A stretch of DNA of 64,000 bases from Billgrantia endophytica (GCF_002879615.1 NZ_PNRF01000032.1:1-64000); one strand, 5' to 3'. Shown: positions 9,426-20,148, numbered from the stretch's first letter. The notes: generated by a model from the letters alone, not told the origin. A program made the numbers and translations.

Positions 9426-9919
9426 GCTTGCACCTCATTGAATTGAAAGGGCTTGCGATCATTCCTGGGTAGAGGCCATAGGCCCCGCTCTCTACATCTG
9501 TTATGAGCCACGAAGAGATTGGGAGGCTCGTAACGGATGTCCTAGTTGGCCATCAACATAGTGCATAGCCCAGGCCAATTATTAAAAAATACATTATAAT
9601 TATGTAGTTACGAAAATAATGCTGTCTAGGCATCCCTCATCCAAGTTACGTTAGTCGCTTGTCGGGTGGGGACATGTGGCACATGTGTCGTGGAGACACG
9701 CTTTTCTCGTTGGCCACCCAAGCGATGGCCTTTCGTGATTCAACAGGTTGCAGCCAGCGGTAGCGCAACTTGGAAAAGCATCCGCTCAGGGTCCTCGCAA
9801 AACTGTATCAGGTGCTGCGGGTCACGTTTGGGCTTGTAGACAAGCAGCTCGAGGTGCTACTCAACACCTCGACTTCGGCCCTGGAGCGCCAACGGCGTGA
9901 ACGCAAAATGGAGGAAGGA
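9426..9919. other. AT-rich intergenic region
   Basis: Contains a markedly AT-rich stretch near 9,575-9,620, presumably promoter DNA for the acidic-protein gene to the left or the DUF4236 gene to the right. The frame of the latter is open back to 9,770, but no ribosome site supports an earlier start. Confidence 0.4.
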
Positions 9920-11074
9920 ATGGTTTTTCGATTTCAACGCCGCATTACCCTTGCGCCTGGGCTGCGGCTGAACTTGAGCAAGCGCGGCCTTGGCCTGTCG
10001 GTGGGGCCGCGCGGGGCCAGCATCAGTGTTGGTCCCCGGGGAGTCCACGGGCATGTCGGTCTTCCTGGCACTCGTACTGGGCCCGACCTGGAGTCCTTGC
10101 TTGCCCAAGGCGCTACTCTGGAGATTCAACTGGAGGTGGGAGAGAGAGGGCAGATCAGCTACCTGCACGGCGACGGCTCCCCGATGAGCGATAACGAGGT
10201 TCGTATACTGCGCCGTCATGCGACAGATTCTCTGCGGAAGCAATTGGAAGCCTACGCCCAGCGGCTCAACGAAGATTTGGAGCGGCTTGGCAAACTGCAT
10301 GAACAAACGCCTCACCCCGAGGCCACTGGCTACGTGACAAAAGACTTCCGGGAAGCCCCACCTTCCCAACCGGCACAGGTTCCTCTTGGCTGGTGGCATC
10401 GGCTCTGGCCACCGGCCCAGCAGCGTGTCACGCAGGAGAACCAGCGTCGCCAAACTGCATTCGAAGATGACTATCGTCAATGGGAGTGGCGCAAGGCTGA
10501 GCATGATGCCGCCGAGTTTGCTCGCCATCAGCGCGAGAGCGAAGGGGTTTGGCATGATCCGGATGCCATGGAGCACACCTTGCGCGAGCGGTTAGAGGAG
10601 GTCGACTGGCCGAGAGAGACCGCCATCGATTTCGACCTTGGTCAGGACGAGCGTTCTATTGCCGTGGATATCGACCTACCCGATGAGGAGGAGATGCCCA
10701 CTCATACCTGGACAATGCCAGCCAAGCAGCTTCGTCTGACGCCGCGCAAGCTCAGCGCCACTCGACGGCGCAAGCTGTACCGTGATCACGTGCATGGAGT
10801 CGCCTTCCGCGTGCTGGGAGTCGTCTTCGCCCGTTTACCCGCTATCCAGGAGGCCCGTGTCTCCGGCTACCGCCAGGTCACCGACCCTGCCACGGGAGGC
10901 GAGCGCGATCAATATCTCTATAGTGTCAAGGTTTCCCGTACTCAGTGGGAGAAGATCCACTTCGCCAGGCTGGAACACCTCGACCCGGTGGCTGCCATGG
11001 AGGCCTTCACGCTACGCCGCGACATGACCAAGACAGGTATCTTCCACGACATCGAGCCGTTCAAGCTGGTCTGA
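9920..11074 (+). CDS. DUF4236 domain protein
   Basis: 384 residues from the ATG at 9920, which has GGAGG five bases upstream; the frame is open further upstream without a plausible start. Residues 1-50 are a textbook DUF4236 domain ([44 protein letters not shown]), a small repeat-like beta domain of unknown role found at the N-terminus of many bacterial proteins. The rest is highly charged: a probable helical linker (residues 80-230, with [24 protein letters not shown]) and a conserved-looking C-terminal domain ([44 protein letters not shown]). Single gene, function unknown. Confidence 0.75.
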   Translation: MVFRFQRRITLAPGLRLNLSKRGLGLSVGPRGASISVGPRGVHGHVGLPGTRTGPDLESLLAQGATLEIQLEVGERGQISYLHGDGSPMSDNEVRILRRHATDSLRKQLEAYAQRLNEDLERLGKLHEQTPHPEATGYVTKDFREAPPSQPAQVPLGWWHRLWPPAQQRVTQENQRRQTAFEDDYRQWEWRKAEHDAAEFARHQRESEGVWHDPDAMEHTLRERLEEVDWPRETAIDFDLGQDERSIAVDIDLPDEEEMPTHTWTMPAKQLRLTPRKLSATRRRKLYRDHVHGVAFRVLGVVFARLPAIQEARVSGYRQVTDPATGGERDQYLYSVKVSRTQWEKIHFARLEHLDPVAAMEAFTLRRDMTKTGIFHDIEPFKLV

Positions 11075-11928
11075 TGGTAAAAGAAAGCGCAGGAGCGAGC
11101 CCACCCATGGTGACAACAGCTTGAGCTCCTGCGAGGAATAACTACAGGCATTTCCAGTTTCGGCACCTAGCCGGCCTTCCATTCGTCTGACGAGAAATCA
11201 TATCTCGTGCCTGAATTATCCCGGATAACCCCTTTACCGCCCTCTTTACTATAGTGCAGCACCGATCCTTCCATCACTCTTCTCCTTGTTGTTTATTGGC
11301 TATGAGTAGTTTGACTTCATTGCTTTATCTGTTTTAAAAAAATGCTTTGCATACTTTCTGATGAAAATCATTGTAGTTTTTATCCATGGCTAAATGGAGT
11401 GAGATTTTTCCACCGCCATGAGTTTGCGCCTAATGACCCAATGGGTATGAGATGAAGCTCAAGGAGACAGCAATAACCATATCAATTCTAGTAACTCTAC
11501 CGAGCTGTTGCTATAGTGAATGATGTGACCAACCCACGCAGCGGCTTCCTGTTCCGTCATGGCGGTAATAGCTGGAAACTTGGCTTCTGAAATCTTCCAA
11601 TCACCTAAGATACCATTGGCTATCCTCTGGAAAAGCAGGAAAAGTGGCCAGGAGGAAAATTAAATTACGTATACGGTCTCCATATAGTGCTGGTTAATGT
11701 TGAAAACCATGCTGTTTCGGCATGATCGGGGCTCCTGTGCCTCGGGCTCTGGAATCGAGTTTAACTCACTGAGCCGTATATGGAGTCGGGTTGGCACACC
11801 GGGGGAGCCGCAAGATGCCCAAGGGGGTCATCGTACATAGCGACCCAGTATTGCTCGACCCTGTACCAGTCGCTGCTGACCCCATATGTTAAGGACTGTA
11901 GGGTCGTATCATCAGCCCGAGGATGTTT
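11075..11928. other. Long intergenic region without a recognisable gene
   Basis: About 850 bases with lower GC, especially 11,290-11,500. The short open frames have no ribosome site or family resemblance. Two copies of a CTCCATATA-type motif occur in inverted orientation around 11,677-11,686 and 11,776-11,786 and may be operator sites for the downstream peptidase gene; otherwise nothing is seen. Confidence 0.4.
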
Positions 11929-12957
11929 ATGTCGTCAATTGATACCGATGCCCTGGTCGCCGACCTGCTCGCTATGCTGGCGATTCCCTCTCCCTCCCTC
12001 CATGCTCAGCCGATGGTGGAGTGGTTGGCCCCCAGGCTGGAAGCGGCTGGCCTGGAGGTGACCACGACAGCGCGTGGTGACCTCCATGCGCAGCGTAAGG
12101 GAGATGCTCCGCGACGTGCCATCACCGCGCACCTCGATACCCTGGGCGCCATGGTGGTGCGCCGGCGCGAGGATGGTCGCCTGGCGATACGCCCCATCGG
12201 CCACTGGAACGCCCGCTTCGCAGCAGGTGCCCGGGTGAGGGTCCACGATCATGACGGCGGGGTAGCTACGAGCGGCACCCTGCTGCCCGAGAAGGCTTCG
12301 GGACACGTGTTCAACGAGGCGGTGGACGCGCAACCCAGCGACTGGGATCACATTGCCCTGCGCCTCGACGTGGTGGATACCTCCTCTTATGCCCTGATAG
12401 AGCTAGGAATTGGCGTTGGCAGCCTGGTCAGCGTGGAAAGCCAGCCGGAGGTAACCGAGACCGGCTTTATCAACTCGCGCCATCTGGACAACAAGGCGGC
12501 CATCGCCTGCGTGCTCGCGGCGCTGCGGGCTGGCGCCGAGGTCACCGGCACCCGACTGGTTTTCTCCTGTGCCGAAGAACTGGGCGTGGGCATGAGCGCG
12601 CCGCTGCTGGCTGGAATAGAAGAGGTGCTCAACCTTGATATCGCCGCCCAGGGCGAAGGCCAGCAGGTGTGTTCCGACGGGGTGACCATCGCGTTTATGG
12701 ATAGCCAGGGGCCCCTGCATCCGGTGGCGAGCCGTCGGCTGGTGACGCTCTGCCAACAGCACGCGATTCCCTTCACCCGCGACTGTTTCCCGTTCTACTA
12801 CTGCGACGGGGACTCAGCCAGCAAGGCGGGCATGGACCTGCGCAATGCCCTGGCATGCTTCGGTGCGGATGCCTCTCATGGCTGGGAGCGGGTGCACTGC
12901 GACTCCCTGGTGGCTCTGACGCAGTTGGTGATGGCCTGGCTTGACGATCAGGAGTGA
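11929..12957 (+). CDS. M42-family metallopeptidase, NAGGN-system type
   Basis: 342 residues from the ATG at 11929 (GAGG six bases upstream; an ATG two codons earlier is possible). M42 features: ITAHLDTLGAMV (first metal His/Asp), GHVFNEAVDAQPSDWDHI, SRHLDNKAAIACVLAAL (bridging Asp), SCAEELGVGMSAPL (catalytic Glu) and ASHGWERVHCDSL (final His). The overall pattern is that of the M42 peptidase found with N-acetylglutaminylglutamine amide (osmoprotectant) genes. No NAGGN synthesis gene is nearby; here it sits beside a peptide ABC transporter and an M20 hydrolase, so a role in breaking down imported peptides is equally likely. Its end overlaps the convergent regulator gene by ten bases. Confidence 0.85.
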   Translation: MSSIDTDALVADLLAMLAIPSPSLHAQPMVEWLAPRLEAAGLEVTTTARGDLHAQRKGDAPRRAITAHLDTLGAMVVRRREDGRLAIRPIGHWNARFAAGARVRVHDHDGGVATSGTLLPEKASGHVFNEAVDAQPSDWDHIALRLDVVDTSSYALIELGIGVGSLVSVESQPEVTETGFINSRHLDNKAAIACVLAALRAGAEVTGTRLVFSCAEELGVGMSAPLLAGIEEVLNLDIAAQGEGQQVCSDGVTIAFMDSQGPLHPVASRRLVTLCQQHAIPFTRDCFPFYYCDGDSASKAGMDLRNALACFGADASHGWERVHCDSLVALTQLVMAWLDDQE

Positions 12958-13769
12958 TCGCGGCTTGTCAGATGCTCGTTAAGCGCCAGGTAGTCACGAC
13001 TCGGACCCTGGCCGTCGGTGGCCCCGGCCCTGAAGAAGGTCCGCTCAAGCATGGCTTCTCTCTCCTCCATCAGTGCCTGGGCGGCGCGCATGTGCTCGGC
13101 CATGATGGTGCTCGCCTCTTCGGTTCGCTGGTGACGCAGTGCCTCGATCAACCGCCGCTGGTAGTCGTGGCCGCGGCGGCGCAGTTCGGGATAGGGTCGT
13201 GAGTAGATGCGCTGGCAGATGGTCATGCTCATCAGCAGGCGGATCGGGAAGCGACACATCAGGGCGAGCAGGGGGTTGGGACAGTGGTCCACCAGCAGAA
13301 GATGAAACTCCAGCTCCTTGATTCGCTGCTCTCGTTCCTCTTCCAGAGACGTCGGCGGATGGTCATAGTAGGCCATCACCGCCTCCAGCTCGGCCATGTC
13401 GTCTGCCGTCAGCCTGCCGGCCAGGCTCGCCACCAGGGCGGGCTCGAGCTGTTTCCTGACTTCGTAGATGTCGTGGATGGTCGGCGGTCGGAAAAAGAAG
13501 TAGTTGCCGAGCAGCTCCATGGCACGATCATCGCTGACCTCCGATAAAAAGGCGCCGCCGCCGGGGCCGGTGCGCGTATGGATCAGACCCTGGAACTCCA
13601 GGCCGCGCATCGCCTCGCGGATCGTGCCCTTGGCGGCATCCAGGGCCTTGATCAGGTGCTCCTCTCGGGGTAGACGATCGCCTGGGCGCAGCCTCTGGGT
13701 AGCCACGTACTCCTTGATGGCCTCTCCAATCGCTTCGGGGCGCTTGCGGCGCGGGGTGGATGACGTCAT
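12948..13769 (-). CDS. GntR-family regulator, FadR/FCD type
   Basis: 273 residues. The winged HTH spans about residues 10-75 (PGDRLPREEHLIKALDAAKG, TIREAMRGLEFQGLIHTRTG), followed by an all-helical FCD ligand domain (IYEVRKQLEPALVASLAGRL, ELEFHLLLVDHCPNPLLALM, AEHMRAAQALMEER). Such regulators usually repress transport/catabolic operons and release DNA on binding a carboxylate or amino acid. Its ATG overlaps the stop of the upstream ATPase gene (ATGA), so it is the last gene of the transporter operon; autoregulation is expected. A likely operator is the palindrome at 19,354. Confidence 0.9.
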   Translation of the reverse strand: MTSSTPRRKRPEAIGEAIKEYVATQRLRPGDRLPREEHLIKALDAAKGTIREAMRGLEFQGLIHTRTGPGGGAFLSEVSDDRAMELLGNYFFFRPPTIHDIYEVRKQLEPALVASLAGRLTADDMAELEAVMAYYDHPPTSLEEEREQRIKELEFHLLLVDHCPNPLLALMCRFPIRLLMSMTICQRIYSRPYPELRRRGHDYQRRLIEALRHQRTEEASTIMAEHMRAAQALMEEREAMLERTFFRAGATDGQGPSRDYLALNEHLTSRDHS

Positions 13770-14791
13770 TCGCTGGTTGTCTCGTTGACTTCTTGGGTGT
13801 CCAGGCGTCGCCAGGGCCCTTCGACGGGGTAGCGACAGGCGACTCGATGGTCACCGCTTTGTCCCAGCGTGTCCAGCAGTGGAACTGCTTGGCGGCAATG
13901 CGGTGCGGCCCGCGGACAGCGGGGAGCGAAGGCGCAGCCCGGTGGCGGGGCAAGCGGGTCGGGCAGCTCGGCCTCGCCGGATTCGGCACGGATCGGCGGC
14001 CCGCCGGGAACCGGGGCGCTGTCCAGCAACAGCCGAGTATAAGGGTGCGCCGGCGAGTGGAACAGACGACGGCACGGTGCCTGCTCGATGATGCGCCCGA
14101 AGTACATCACCGCGATTCGGTCGCTGATGGTTTCCACCACCGAGAGATCGTGACTGATGAATAGGTAGGTGAGGTCGAACTCGCCCTTCAGTCGGCGCAG
14201 CAGCTTGAGCACCTGGGCCTGAATGGAAACGTCCAGCGCTGAGACCGGCTCGTCGAGCACCAGCAGCTTTGGTTCGGCGGCCAGCGCTCTGGCGATACCG
14301 ATGCGTTGAGCCTGGCCGCCGGAGAATTCATGGGGGTAGCGGAAAATGAATTCGGGACGCAGATTGACCACTTCCATCAGCTCGCCGAGGCGGTGTTCCA
14401 GGGCTTTTCCCTCCAGACCCCGCAGATGCCGTAGCGGGGCCGCTAGGATGTCGCGGATCCGCTTGCGTGGGTTGAGTGAGCTCAGCGGATCCTGAAACAC
14501 GTACTGCAGGCGCCGGGAGAGGGCATGACGATCCTTTTGCCGCAGCGCCTGGAGGTCTTCCCCGGCGAATCGGATTTGGCCGGTTGTCGGGGTGTCGAGC
14601 CCGACCAGCAGTCGAGCCAGGCTAGACTTGCCACAGCCGGATTCGCCGACGATGCCCAAGGTTTCGCCCTGGGCCACGTCCAGGTCGATGCCCTGAACGG
14701 CATGCACCCCGGGGATGTCGGGGCCGAACCAGCGTCGACCACCGCCGAAGGTCCGGGTAAGGCCGCGGATATCAAGGAGAGGCTCGCTCAT
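13766..14791 (-). CDS. Peptide ABC transporter ATP-binding protein, DppF/OppF type
   Basis: 341 residues: Walker A GESGCGKSS, Q-loop VFQDPLSSLNPRKRI, signature FSGGQAQRIGIARALA, Walker B LLVLDEPVSALD, H-loop YLFISHDLSV. The C-terminal oligopeptide-transporter extension with cysteines (GCAFAPRCPRAAPHC) is present; in this family it can hold an iron-sulfur cluster. It is the second ATPase of the importer, its partner being the C-terminal half of the fused protein encoded just upstream. The start ATGA overlaps the preceding stop. Confidence 0.92.
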   Translation of the reverse strand: MSEPLLDIRGLTRTFGGGRRWFGPDIPGVHAVQGIDLDVAQGETLGIVGESGCGKSSLARLLVGLDTPTTGQIRFAGEDLQALRQKDRHALSRRLQYVFQDPLSSLNPRKRIRDILAAPLRHLRGLEGKALEHRLGELMEVVNLRPEFIFRYPHEFSGGQAQRIGIARALAAEPKLLVLDEPVSALDVSIQAQVLKLLRRLKGEFDLTYLFISHDLSVVETISDRIAVMYFGRIIEQAPCRRLFHSPAHPYTRLLLDSAPVPGGPPIRAESGEAELPDPLAPPPGCAFAPRCPRAAPHCRQAVPLLDTLGQSGDHRVACRYPVEGPWRRLDTQEVNETTSE

Positions 14792-16686
14792 TGCATGGCT
14801 CCCTGGCAGGTTTCAAGGCCCAGCGGCTTGATGCAGCGCACCTGGCGGTCGCCATCCGTGGCGCTCAGCGCGATCTCACCGCGGCGGCAGGCATCCTCCG
14901 CCAGGTCACAGCGATCAGCAAAGGCGCAGCCTTCCGGCAAGGCGTCGGCGGCGGGTGGCAGACCGGGAATCGCCGCCGGATCGTGGCCGGGCTCCCCCAG
15001 GCGGGGCACGCAGTCGATCAGCCGTCGGGTATAGGGGTGGCGGGGATTGTCGAGGATGTCGGCGGTCGGGCCGATCTCGACGATGCGGCCGGCGTACATC
15101 ACGGCTACGCGGTCGCAGACCTGGGAGACCACACCGAAGTCATGGGTGATGAACAACACCGCGGTGCCCTTGGACTCGCGCAGGCTCTGAATCAGCGCCA
15201 GGATCTGCGCCTGGACGGTGACGTCCAGCGCCGTGGTGGGTTCGTCGGCGACGATCAGCTGCGGGTCATTGGCCAGCGCCATGGCGATGCCGACGCGTTG
15301 GCGCATGCCGCCGGAGAGCTCATGGGGGTACTGATCGGCGCGCCGCTCGGCGTTGGGGATGCGTACCTGGCCCAGCAGCGAGACAGCGAGTTCCCGAGCC
15401 GCCTGCCGTGACATCGGTTGGTGCTGTCGGATTGCCTCGATCAACTGCTCGCCGATCCGTAACAGAGGGTGCAGGGTGGAGAGCGGGTCCTGGAAGACAT
15501 AGGCCACGTCTCGTCCCCGGATCCGGCGGATTGCGTGATGCGGCAAGTCGAGCAAGTCCCGCCCCTCAAGGGCGATGCGCCTGCCGGTGATCACGCCCGG
15601 TGGTGATGCGACAAGACCCAGCAGTGAGAGGGCGGTGACTGACTTGCCGGAGCCCGATTCACCGACCAAGCCCAGGCATTCGTTAGGACTGATGGTGAAG
15701 CTGACGCCGTTGACGGCGCGGTACGTGCGACGGCCCACTTCGAAGTGGGTGTGCAGATCCTCCACGTCCAGCAGGGCTTGAGCGCTGGAGCCGTTCTGGG
15801 GCGGCAACCGGCGGCGGCGAATACGCGTGAAGGGGGCTGGGCGCGACAGGGCCCCCGACCTGAGGCGCGGGTCCAGGGCGTCGCGAATGCCATCTCCCAG
15901 CAGGTTGATGCTCATCACCAGCAGGAATATCACGAGGCCGGGCAGGATGGCCACATGGGGGGCATTGAGCATCATCCTGCGCCCCTCGCCGAGCATCGAG
16001 CCCAAGTCGGCCTGGGGCGGCTGGGCCCCGAGGCCCAGGAAGCTGAGGCCGGCAGTCTCGAGGATCATCCAGCCCACGGTGGTGGACATGGTGATGACGA
16101 TTACCGGCAGTACATTGGGCAGGATCTCGCTGGTGAGGATTCGCAGGTGTCCCTTGCCGGAGAGGCGAGCGGCATCGATGAACTCGCGATGGGCGATGCT
16201 GACGGTGACGCCGCGGATATTACGGGCGAAGAAAGGGATATTGACGATGGCGATGGCGTAGAGCGCGTTCATCAATCCCGGGCCGAGTACCGCAACGATG
16301 GCCAGGGCAAGCAGGATATAGGGGAAAGCCATCAGCATGTCGATGCCACGCATCAGGGTATTGTCGGTACGGCCACCGAAATAGCCGGCCACGATGCCGA
16401 TCAGCGAGCCGAAGAAGGCCGCCACCAGTGAAGCGGCAATGCCCACCGCCAGGCTGATGCGTGTTCCCCACAGCAGGCGCGAGAGGATGTCGCGCCCCAG
16501 GGCGTCAGTGCCCAGCAGGTGGCCTTCCGTAAAAGGTGGCTGCAGTCGATTCGCTGGACTGGTTGAATCTGGGTCGACCAGCGGTAGCCAGGGGGCGATC
16601 AGACACAGCAGCACGAGCAGCACGAGCAACACTCCGCCGAAAGCGGCCAGGCGGTTGCGGGCGATCAACCGGATGAAGTCCGTCAT
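14788..16686 (-). CDS. Fused peptide ABC permease (DppC-like) and ATPase (DppD-like)
   Basis: 632 residues that join two normally separate subunits. Residues 1-290 are a DppC-type permease: N-terminal span, conserved [20 protein letters not shown], and the ATPase-coupling EAA loop around [20 protein letters not shown]. After a proline/arginine-rich linker ([18 protein letters not shown]), residues from about 305 are a DppD-type ATPase: Walker [10 protein letters not shown], signature [16 protein letters not shown], Walker [13 protein letters not shown], and a cysteine-bearing C-terminal extension. The ATG at 16686 is chosen for its ATGA overlap with dppB; a longer frame upstream is antisense-like sequence inside dppB. 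Fusion of these two subunits is known but uncommon. Confidence 0.92.
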   Translation of the reverse strand: MTDFIRLIARNRLAAFGGVLLVLLVLLCLIAPWLPLVDPDSTSPANRLQPPFTEGHLLGTDALGRDILSRLLWGTRISLAVGIAASLVAAFFGSLIGIVAGYFGGRTDNTLMRGIDMLMAFPYILLALAIVAVLGPGLMNALYAIAIVNIPFFARNIRGVTVSIAHREFIDAARLSGKGHLRILTSEILPNVLPVIVITMSTTVGWMILETAGLSFLGLGAQPPQADLGSMLGEGRRMMLNAPHVAILPGLVIFLLVMSINLLGDGIRDALDPRLRSGALSRPAPFTRIRRRRLPPQNGSSAQALLDVEDLHTHFEVGRRTYRAVNGVSFTISPNECLGLVGESGSGKSVTALSLLGLVASPPGVITGRRIALEGRDLLDLPHHAIRRIRGRDVAYVFQDPLSTLHPLLRIGEQLIEAIRQHQPMSRQAARELAVSLLGQVRIPNAERRADQYPHELSGGMRQRVGIAMALANDPQLIVADEPTTALDVTVQAQILALIQSLRESKGTAVLFITHDFGVVSQVCDRVAVMYAGRIVEIGPTADILDNPRHPYTRRLIDCVPRLGEPGHDPAAIPGLPPAADALPEGCAFADRCDLAEDACRRGEIALSATDGDRQVRCIKPLGLETCQGAMQ

Positions 16687-17630
16687 GCCTGGATCCTCGG
16701 GTCGAGCCAGTGCTGGAGCAGGTCGGCCAGCAGGTTGAACAGCACATAGGCAGCGGCCACTACCAGCACGCCGCCCTGGACCAGCAGCAGGTCCCGAGTG
16801 GAGATGGCATTGACCAGCATGCGGCCGATGCCGGGCCACTGGAATACCGTCTCGATGTAGACAGCACCGCCGATGACGAAGCCCGCTTGCACGCCAATTA
16901 CCGGGATCAGGTTGACCAGGGCCACCTTGAAGGCGTGGCGAAGCACCACGCGGTTCTCGCCCAGCCCCTTGGCGCGGGCGGTGCGGATATAGTCCTGGCG
17001 CAGGACCTCCAGCATGTTGGAACGGGTCAGCCTGGCGATGACACCGGCGGCTACCACGGCCAGGGCGATGGCCGGCAGCGCCAGGTGATGCAGTATGTCG
17101 AGCACTCCGCCGCCACCGTAGGCCGCCGTCATGCCACTGGCCGGAAACCAGCGCAGGCCCACCGAAAAGAACATGATCATCAGCATGCCGAGCCAGAAGG
17201 CCGGCACCGAAATACCCACCAGAACCAGCAGGGTGATGATCCGGTCTCCCCAGCCGTACTGGCGAACGGCCGAAACGATACCGGCAGCGACACCGACGAC
17301 CGTGCAGAGCACCAGCGATGTGCCGGCGAGGATCAGGGTGGCGCTGAAGCGCTCGAGTACCTCATCGAGCACAGGTCGATTGAGCGCGTAGGAGCGGCCC
17401 AGGTCGCCCTGCAGGATATTACCCAGCCACACCAGGTACTGTTGCGGCAGTGGCAGGTCCAGGCCGAGGTCGGCGCGCAGTCGCTCGAGATTCTCGGGCG
17501 TCGCGTAGGAACCCAGAATGGCCTGGGCCGGATCGCCCGGGATCAGCGACATGATCGAGAAGACGATCACGGAGAGCCCGAGCAGCACCGGCAGAGTCAG
17601 CAGCAGGCGGCGCAATGCGTAGCGGATCAT
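16683..17630 (-). CDS. Peptide ABC transporter permease, DppB type
   Basis: 315 residues with six predicted membrane spans. Family marks: MIRYALRRLLLTLPVLLGLS start, SLIPGDPAQAILG, GDLGRSYALNRPV, and the EAA loop QDYIRTARAKGLGENRVVLR, which docks the ATPase. It pairs with the permease half of the fused protein. The binding-protein gene is 63 bases upstream, so the operon reads binding protein - dppB - dppCD - dppF - regulator. Confidence 0.93.
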   Translation of the reverse strand: MIRYALRRLLLTLPVLLGLSVIVFSIMSLIPGDPAQAILGSYATPENLERLRADLGLDLPLPQQYLVWLGNILQGDLGRSYALNRPVLDEVLERFSATLILAGTSLVLCTVVGVAAGIVSAVRQYGWGDRIITLLVLVGISVPAFWLGMLMIMFFSVGLRWFPASGMTAAYGGGGVLDILHHLALPAIALAVVAAGVIARLTRSNMLEVLRQDYIRTARAKGLGENRVVLRHAFKVALVNLIPVIGVQAGFVIGGAVYIETVFQWPGIGRMLVNAISTRDLLLVQGGVLVVAAAYVLFNLLADLLQHWLDPRIQA

Positions 17631-17693
17631 GATGGCGGTGTCCGAATCGGGTATGTAGGCGGCACGGCCAGGACCGTGCCGCCAGCGGTCGGG

Positions 17694-19268
17694 TTACTGC
17701 TTTTCGACGTCGTGCAGCAGCAGGAAGAAGGACGGCTGCAGCCGGAAGTTCTCGACGTTGGCGCCAGCCACCGCGTTCTGCTTCCAGTTGGCGATAAAGG
17801 CCCAGGGTGCATCTTCGTGGACAATGGCCTGCATCTCGCGATAGAGGGCGGCGCGCTGCTCCTGGTCCACGCTGCGGCGGGCCTGCTCGAGCAGTTCATC
17901 GACCTCGGGGTTGCTGTAATAGCCGGAATTGAAGCCGCCGCTTTCCGGCATGGCATCGCTACGCAAGGCCAGGAAGGGGAGGGTGTCGGGGTCGTTGGTC
18001 ATCCAGGCCATCTGTGCCATGTCGGCCTTGCCTTCCAGGCCTGGATTGACGCGGTCCAGAAAGGTATTCCACTCGTAGGTCTCGATCCTGACCTCGAGCC
18101 CCACCTCGGCCAGGTCGGCTTGAATGGCGGTTCCCATGGGGACGGGGTCGAGCATGCCCGAACCGCCCTCGGTGACGTAGAAGGTCAGCTCGGCGCCTTC
18201 GTGGCCGGCCTCTGCGATCAGTTCACGAGCCTTGTCCGGATCATAAGGGTACGGGTCGAGTTCCTCATTGTAGGCCCACTCGAAGGCCGGAGGGATGGGG
18301 CCCGCGGCGACAGCGGCGGTGCCTTGAAGAACGTCCTCGACGAGCGACTGCTTGTCGATGGCGAAGTTGATGGCCTGACGCATGGCCTGATCCTGGAAAG
18401 GTCCCTCACGGGTATTGAGGATCAGGAACCAGAGGTGTGGTCCGGCCTGCTCATAGACCTCGAATGCCTCGTCCGACGCCATGGCGGCGACGTTGTCAGG
18501 CGGCACTTCCACCATCAGGTCGATGCCGCCGGAGAGCATTTCGGCGACCCTGGTGTTGGCATCGGTGATGGGTCGGAAGACGACCGCCTCGAGCGAAGGC
18601 GCGCCGTCCCAGTATTCCTCATTGCGCGTTACCACCACCCGGCTGTTGCTCTGCCACTCCTCGAACTGGAAGGGGCCGGTGCCCGAGGGGTTACGCGCGA
18701 CCTCTTCCCCGTGCTCCTCTATCGCCGCCGGAGAGACGATGAGGCCAGTCGGGTAGGCCAGGTTGGAGAGGAAAGGCGCATAGGGCTCTTCCAACTGAAA
18801 GGTGACTTCATGCTCGCTCGTGGCCTCAACCGACTCGATGGCGTCGAAGAAGAAAGCCAGCGGGAAGGGACCGGTATCGTGGTAGGGGTGTTCCTCGTCG
18901 AGCATGCGCTCGAAGTTGAACACCACGGCTTCGGCGTTGAATTCGCTGCCGTCATGGAAGGTGACGTCGTCGCGCAGGGTGAAGGTGTAGACGGTGCCGT
19001 CGTCGCTGATCGTCCACTCGCTGGCCAGGGAGGGTTCGACCTCCAGAGTGCCATCGGCGTAACGCACCAGGCCGTCGTAGAGGTTCATCATGATGCGAAA
19101 ATCATTGACCGCGGTGACCTGCGCCGGGTCGAGCGCCTTGGGCTCGGCGATCTGCCCCACGATCAGCACATTGGGGGGCGTCTGGGCCACTGCGCTTCCG
19201 GCGGCGAGCGCGGTTGTGGCCAGGGCGGGAAGCAGCCAGCGGCGTGCCCCTGAATGTTTGGGTGTCAT
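17694..19268 (-). CDS. Peptide ABC transporter substrate-binding protein (family 5)
   Basis: 524 residues. Signal peptide about 1-28 (RRWLLPALATTALAAGSAVA-Q). Family-5 motifs: EPKALDPAQV, MMNLYDGLVRYADGTLEVEP, LASEWTISDDGTVYTFTLRD, VTFHDGSEFNAEAVVFNFER, and GTGPFQFEEWQSNSRVVVTR. It captures peptides or related compounds in the periplasm. The exact ligand cannot be read, but the neighbouring DUF1028 and M20 amidohydrolase genes suggest peptides or N-acylated/carbamoylated amino acids. Confidence 0.93.
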   Translation of the reverse strand: MTPKHSGARRWLLPALATTALAAGSAVAQTPPNVLIVGQIAEPKALDPAQVTAVNDFRIMMNLYDGLVRYADGTLEVEPSLASEWTISDDGTVYTFTLRDDVTFHDGSEFNAEAVVFNFERMLDEEHPYHDTGPFPLAFFFDAIESVEATSEHEVTFQLEEPYAPFLSNLAYPTGLIVSPAAIEEHGEEVARNPSGTGPFQFEEWQSNSRVVVTRNEEYWDGAPSLEAVVFRPITDANTRVAEMLSGGIDLMVEVPPDNVAAMASDEAFEVYEQAGPHLWFLILNTREGPFQDQAMRQAINFAIDKQSLVEDVLQGTAAVAAGPIPPAFEWAYNEELDPYPYDPDKARELIAEAGHEGAELTFYVTEGGSGMLDPVPMGTAIQADLAEVGLEVRIETYEWNTFLDRVNPGLEGKADMAQMAWMTNDPDTLPFLALRSDAMPESGGFNSGYYSNPEVDELLEQARRSVDQEQRAALYREMQAIVHEDAPWAFIANWKQNAVAGANVENFRLQPSFFLLLHDVEKQ

Positions 19269-19353
19269 GTCTTGCCTCTCCGAATGAGTGTTTTGTTGGT
19301 CACTGGCGAGTTGCCATCGGTGAGCGAGAGCGGCTACGCTGAATCTAGTTTGT

Positions 19354-19369
19354 ATTTATCATGATAAAT
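19354..19369. promoter_or_regulatory. 16-bp perfect palindrome, candidate GntR operator
   Basis: ATTTATCATGATAAAT is its own reverse complement. It lies in the 170-base divergent gap between the binding-protein operon (minus) and the DUF1028/M20 pair (plus), where a local repressor could control both. The natural candidate is the FCD regulator of the same locus. No binding data can be inferred beyond position and symmetry. Confidence 0.5.
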
Positions 19370-19438
19370 TATTCCCCATAATGTATGGCACAGGGACGCC
19401 TGCCATGCAAGCCAGCCTGGGGATGCACGGAGAGTCCC

Positions 19439-20107
19439 ATGACCTTCAGCGTGATAGCCCTGGATCCTTACGATGGCTGCCTGGGGGTGGCTTGCGCTAC
19501 CGGAAGCCCCGGGGTAGGTGGTTTCGTGCCCCACTTGCTGCCCGGCGTGGGGGCCGCCATTACCCAGGGGTACAGCACCCATGTGCTGGCCGCCGAACAG
19601 GGGCTGGCGCACCTGGCCGAGAGGGAGCCGGTGACCACGGTGGTGGCGGCTTTGCACCAGGCCGACCGGGGCGCTGCCTGGCGGCAGCTGGCACTGATGG
19701 ATATCCAAGGGCGCGTTGCCGGCTGGACTGGTGAGCGCAACGTGCCGTTCATGGATATGCATCTCGCTGCGGGGCTGGTAGTGGCCGGCAACATGCTGGC
19801 CAGCGAGCGGGTGGTGCCCGCCATGGTCGCCGCCTTCCAGAAAGCCAGGTCCCGGGGCGACCCTCTGGCCGAGGCGCTGCTGGCCACGCTGGCTGCCGGC
19901 CGGGCCGAAGGGGGTGACCAGCGAGGTACCGTCTCGGCCGCCTTGAAAGTCAGGTCCCCCGGCGGTGTGCCCTATGACCTGCGCATCGATGACGATGCGG
20001 ACGCCGTGCTGGCGCTGTCGCGTCTTCACCAGCGCATTCGCGAGGACCGGGATTTTCAGGCCTTTCTCGGACGCTTACCGGATGCCACCGACCCCCATCG
20101 TCATTAG
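19439..20107 (+). CDS. DUF1028 family protein
   Basis: 222 residues from the ATG at 19439 (GGAG upstream). Family marks: MTFSVIALDPYDGCLGVACA, GGFVPHLLPGVGAAITQGYS, and QRGTVSAALKVRSPGG. DUF1028 proteins look like Ntn-hydrolases and are repeatedly found next to peptide transporters and M20 peptidases, as here; their reaction is unknown. Divergent from the transporter operon and followed by the M20 gene after 41 bases, so the two are probably one unit. Confidence 0.85.
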   Translation: MTFSVIALDPYDGCLGVACATGSPGVGGFVPHLLPGVGAAITQGYSTHVLAAEQGLAHLAEREPVTTVVAALHQADRGAAWRQLALMDIQGRVAGWTGERNVPFMDMHLAAGLVVAGNMLASERVVPAMVAAFQKARSRGDPLAEALLATLAAGRAEGGDQRGTVSAALKVRSPGGVPYDLRIDDDADAVLALSRLHQRIREDRDFQAFLGRLPDATDPHRH

Positions 20108-20148
20108 CGCTGACACGTTCAGGTTCGATTACCTAGAGGAGAATTGCC

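Noticed and set aside
16710-19253. Open frame of 847 codons on the plus strand
   Set aside because: It is antisense to dppB and the binding-protein gene; its His/Gly/Asp-rich product is typical of the complement of high-GC genes.
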